Positions 7,341 to 10,457 of a stretch of DNA of 10,457 nucleotides are shown here, piece after piece. Both the position numbers and the translations under genes were made by a program. The DNA is from Cyclostephanos tholiformis (taxonomy: Eukaryota > Bacillariophyta > Thalassiosirophyceae > Thalassiosirales > Thalassiosiraceae), in the NCBI GenBank assembly GCA_036939975.1, contig JALLPB010001272.1, positions 1 to 10,457 of the forward strand. Direction: 5' to 3'. Within the stretch, counting starts at the first letter, position 1; every line of letters starts with the position of its first letter. The notes under the pieces are model-generated. The model worked only from the letters and a program-made list of their open reading frames with translations. It did not search any database and was not told the origin of the DNA.

Positions 7341-8409
7341 CAGATTCAAAGCACATTGCTGCATTCCCAATTTTGACCTGTTCCATCACAGGAAGATCTG
7401 GAGAGAAGATCAGAAGCAGAACAATGCCCCTTACTACCATGAAATGGTGTTAGATGGGGCAAACAAGCCCCTGAATTGGGGCCTATGAGCCTTTAAACGG
7501 ATTTAAATTGTCTTTTTCTTTTTTTTCTTTGATTTTTCTTATTTTGTAGCAACTTTTCATGTCCCGAAAGAAGAATCCCACATGCTATGAATTGCAATAC
7601 ATGAAAAAATGAAAATGTTAGGTTCAACATTCCATTTTCATCCTTTTTCATTTTTCATGCACTGTATTCCGATGAACATAGTAAATAAAAATTTAATAAA
7701 TTTGGCCTTTCATGTTTAATAGATTCAAATTGCGACTTAGAAACCAATGAGGATGATGCAATTATTTTCATAAGAAATCCTTACATATGTAGGAGTGATT
7801 TCAAAAGAAAAAATTGGAGTCTATATTTTATACAAAACCCGATGTATGTAGTTTTTTTATAATCCTCTGAGACCAACAGCGGACTCTCAAAACCATCTGC
7901 CACTCCCACACCAAAAACACAACCCACAACCAAAAAAAAACAAAAACACAACACTATGGTCCCCTGCCGCCTGCCGCCCTCCAGTGACTTCAATTTTGAA
8001 GGCAAGTCCAATTGTCATATGCTACATGATAGACCTTGATCATTGCAACATGGTGATATATTTTTTTAATACTGAATATATCTATGTAGGCCAATGACTG
8101 GCATGCAGGCGGACAAAAGGTAAGCTTTTATAGCTATTTTACGTGCTTTTTCTATGTTGCTGCATCGAATCAATGTGCACCAACCCCAGCTATTTGCCTA
8201 TATTTTTAGCAACACTGCCCGTGTTTTTGTCATGTTTTGGCTTGATGTTGGCCGGGAGGGAGGGTTGCCATGGTCACCATGTTTTTGGGAAGGTAAATAT
8301 CATAGCTGCACCTTGGTAAGTGCATTGTATTGTAGTCTTGTAGTATTGTAGTATCATACTATAGTATCTTAGTAAAAATAAATAATACTTATGAAAATAT
8401 AAAACTCGT
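7341..8409. other. AT-rich region without a recognised gene
   Basis: This lies upstream of the copia polyprotein, where gag, protease and the 5' LTR would be expected, but I recognise none of them. It contains long T and A runs (7511-7530, 7847-7860, 7930-7945). There is also a loose inverted arrangement of CATGAAAAA-type sequence (about 7600-7660) that could form a weak hairpin. A segment at 8087-8121 resembles 5288-5315. Confidence 0.5.
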
Positions 8410-8546
8410 ATGTGTAGTGTAGTTGCACCATTTGAAATAGTTTGGATGGGTGTGAAGCATAATTCTTTCTCACTTGAAAATTGTGAGAAATAATTATGCT
8501 TCACACCCATCCAAAAATGCAACTGAAAAAATCGAACACTACACAT
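8410..8546. repeat. Foldback hairpin, MITE-like or small-RNA-precursor-like
   Basis: A perfect 23-bp stem pairs 8442-8464 with 8492-8514. After one C/T mismatch the stem continues for 8 bp (8466-8473 with 8483-8490), closed by a 9-base loop. Outside the main stem, AGTTGCA (8421-8427) pairs with TGCAACT (8518-8524), and a 10-bp terminal stem pairs 8410-8419 with 8537-8546. The outer halves have diverged by small indels (internal loops of 14/3 and 1/12 bases), while the centre is perfect. No clear target duplication was seen. Confidence 0.8.
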
Positions 8547-8689
8547 TTGTAGGATGTAGGAACCAATAAGATAAATTGTTGCCACCTCCTCTACATAGCT
8601 AGGACTGAATAAAAAATGTGATCTTACAACTTAATTAAGCTAAACTATTAATAAAAAAAACAGTTAGTATCACCTTGGAAAACTTGAAA

Positions 8690-9480
8690 AAATGAGCTAA
8701 CCTAGGGATACAAGAGTACCCTTTTTTAAATGCCCCTCAAATATCACCTTGCTGTTTGTTTCTGATCAGCAACAATATTTGGATTCTACTGACAAAGTAA
8801 CTCAAGGATTACCTTTGCAGTGGACACTTTTCCATTATCAAAGTGAAAAATCTTGGGGTAGCCAACCAGACCAAAAATCTCTTGGAGTTTGTCTGCAACC
8901 AAGTTAGGGTGCTTCCTTGGCAGAGCACAGATATGGGGTATTCCTGAGGCATGATCCTTGAGGGTCATCACCCAATGCATAAGGACACCAAAGAGGTCCC
9001 GCTTCCTCAATTTCTGTAAGTCAATAAGATCAATCTGAAATTTATCTCAAAAGTTCTTTGAGAAGATTGGCTTTTGGCTGCCCTTCTCATTTGTCACTGA
9101 GTTTTTCTTCATGCATGTAAAGCACGTTGTGCAATAGAACTTGACATGGTCCTGGGTGACATTGGTGTACTTCCTCCTGAAAAACTTCCATGTTCTCGCC
9201 TGACCTAGGTGACCACAATGTAGATGCCACTCATCAATTGCATCAAATCCTTGACACGACTATGCATCCAGGTGTACCATCCTTGTTGTACTTCTTCCTC
9301 AGAACTGTATGGGGTTCTGCATCTCCAAGGGCCCAAATTTCCTCAGTGAGATATGACTGATGTACTTGTTTTCTGCACAATTGTTTTGATGGAAATTAAG
9401 CAACCTATCCCTTTCTGGATCTTAAGGCAACTTCTTCACCTTTGTGCCCTTGTCCCAATTAGTGATGACATAAATGATGT
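8690..9480 (-). pseudogene. Decayed KRBA2/GIN-type retroviral-like integrase
   Basis: Read right to left, a lead region (about 9427-9308: DPERDRLLNFHQNNCAENK) is followed, after a frameshift near 9265, by an HHCC zinc-binding domain. This has HLHCGH (H codons at 9224-9226 and 9209-9211), then 25 residues, then CTTC (9122-9133). The core begins with FQIDLIDL (first Asp at 9029-9031) and continues with WVMTLKDHASG, ALPRKHPNLVADKLQEIFGLVGYPKIF and HFDNGK (second Asp at 8837-8839). A TGA at 9049-9047 breaks it just before the core, and a TAG follows the ILELLCQ end at about 8786. NPNIVA lies just beyond. The motif order fits KRBA2-like integrases related to Ty3/gypsy and Ginger-type enzymes, and differs from the copia integrase in this window. 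LTRs or terminal repeats were not found. Confidence 0.68.
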
Positions 9481-9890
9481 ATAGTCAAGCTCACTTTGTG
9501 GCATACAAGTCTTTGGTGCAGCGCTCTTTGCTTGAGGATTAGCATAATTTTGGTTTCCAAATCCTTCAAGGAAAGCTTTTGCCATGAAACCTTGGCAATG
9601 TTGGATCTTGATTCCATGCTCAATCCCATCCCTTTCCCATGTACCCTTTCCCTGGATGACTTCATCCAGGGCATCATTATCAGTGATGGGGAGAAAATCA
9701 ATGTCCTTGTCTTCATATTGTCATCTTGGATACTGACATCACCATCATCCCCTTGCTTTACTTTCTTCTTTGGTTGAGATGGCTTTAAAGTCAACACTTG
9801 GATCGCATTTTCCCCTTCAAATCTAAATGGCCCAACAATGGTGCATATATAATCGAACATACATAAAGAGACCACCATCTATAATCAAAT
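9481..9890 (-). pseudogene. Open frame fragments upstream of the KRBA2-like integrase, function unknown
   Basis: A 139-codon minus-strand open frame (9878-9459) is the longest here. A second frame over the same stretch gives an acidic segment (DKDIDFLPITDNDALDEVI, about 9710-9650) and KSAAPKTCMPQSELDYTSF (about 9535-9475), which reads more like a conserved protein and leads directly toward the integrase lead region. Which frame is ancestral cannot be decided by eye. It may be the N-terminal part of the integrase-bearing polyprotein. Confidence 0.35.
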
Positions 9891-9906
9891 TTTTATGGTC
9901 CAGAAT

Positions 9907-10180
9907 GGCCATCTAGATTCTATTTTCCCAGCTCCCTTCCAGATTTGATATCTGGCCACAAAATGACCATATAAATTTGAATCTAGATGGGTAGGTTTGA
10001 ACTTATTGAGATTCGATATTACATGGCAGCTAATTATGGGTAGCCATCTAGATTCAATATAAGCTGTGCCAGTGCCACTGATTCCCATCCCAATGTTCTG
10101 GACAGAGTTGTTTGTGAATAATTCTGGGTAGCCATCTAGAATAGATCCCAATGTCCTGGGCAGCATTGTTTGTGAGCAAC
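9907..10180. repeat. Cluster of CCATCTAGATTC motifs in direct and inverted orientation
   Basis: CCATCTAGATTC occurs at 9909-9920 and 10044-10055, its reverse complement at 9979-9990, and a shorter match at 10132-10140. Two copies are preceded by GGGTAG. Between the first direct and the inverted copy lies a nested small hairpin (CCAGAT at 9939-9944 with ATCTGG at 9950-9955). A further direct repeat, beginning CCCAATG and ending GTTTGTGA, appears at 10089-10118 and 10147-10176, offset by 58 bases. Confidence 0.7.
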
Positions 10181-10457
10181 CTCACCTTCGAGCTTGTGTA
10201 TTGGCTCATAAAAACACTCTTTGAATCAATATCTGTCTCAGAATGAAGGCAACTGATCATATTTTTGGAAATGTTCTTGCTGGGATGCTGTGCATCAAAC
10301 AATAATCCTAATGCACCCAGCATGCTTGCCTCAAATTGGTTGATGGTCAGATTGCACATGCGGACAAAGGAATGGGCAGAGGCAACATGGAAACAATGTC
10401 AGTGCAGTACCCATCTCGCCTCTATGTAGACTTATAAGGGCAGTCACATAAGCGTTT
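10181..10457. other. Unrecognised sequence at the right edge
   Basis: A minus-strand open frame of 101 codons (10359-10054) overlaps the repeat cluster and shows no family motif. I see no confident gene, RNA or element boundary here. Confidence 0.35.

Noticed and set aside
7380..7400. CDGTG as a copia protease active site
   Set aside because: It does not match the D-T/S-G pattern and lacks the flanking hydrophobic residues of the aspartic protease fold.
7600..7660. CATGAAAAA / TTTTTCATG inverted arrangement
   Set aside because: It is A/T-run driven with poor pairing in the middle, and easily expected by chance in AT-rich DNA.
1..10457. CRISPR array, operon, phage or defence system
   Set aside because: There are no regularly spaced repeats, no closely packed co-directional genes, and the one intact gene contains an intron, so the DNA is eukaryotic.

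Overview
The window looks like nuclear DNA from a eukaryotic alga, and a diatom or related stramenopile is my best guess. The reasons are a spliced gene with a short GT-AG intron, a Skp1-GlcNAc-transferase-type glycosyltransferase (PF11397 family), and a decayed Ty1/copia polyprotein whose motifs resemble the diatom CoDi copia elements as I remember them. There are no operons, ribosome binding sites or other prokaryotic signals. The species cannot be fixed from the sequence.

Layout, left to right. Positions 1-269 (minus strand) hold the N-terminal helix-turn-helix part of a pogo/CENP-B-like transposase, cut by the window edge. 270-768 is non-coding. 769-2701 (plus) is the one intact cellular gene: two exons, 598 residues, intron 1316-1451, encoding a GlcNAc-transferase-family protein with an unusual C-terminal membrane segment. 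A polyadenylation-type signal lies 46 bases after its stop. From about 3100 to 7340, a copia-type retrotransposon lies on the minus strand, broken by many stops and frameshifts. It reads from protease-integrase linker (about 7333) through integrase (about 6600-5870) to the start of reverse transcriptase (about 3700-3100).

That copia copy is split by a 1433-bp non-autonomous element (3714-5146) with terminal inverted repeats and a 5-bp target duplication. The insertion fell inside one unit of an 89-bp tandem duplication, so the empty site can be checked against the intact unit. The insert holds only microsatellites and a 17-base G run. 7341-8785 has no gene but contains a strong foldback hairpin (8410-8546). 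8690-9480 (minus) is a decayed KRBA2/GIN-type integrase with HHCC zinc-binding and catalytic motifs. 9890-10190 carries direct and inverted copies of one short motif. The last 270 bases show nothing I recognise.

The glycosyltransferase gene is rich in CpG, while the surrounding transposon DNA is almost free of it. This fits long-term cytosine methylation of the transposons with the gene spared. I see no multi-gene system; the story is a single gene inside a nested transposon landscape.
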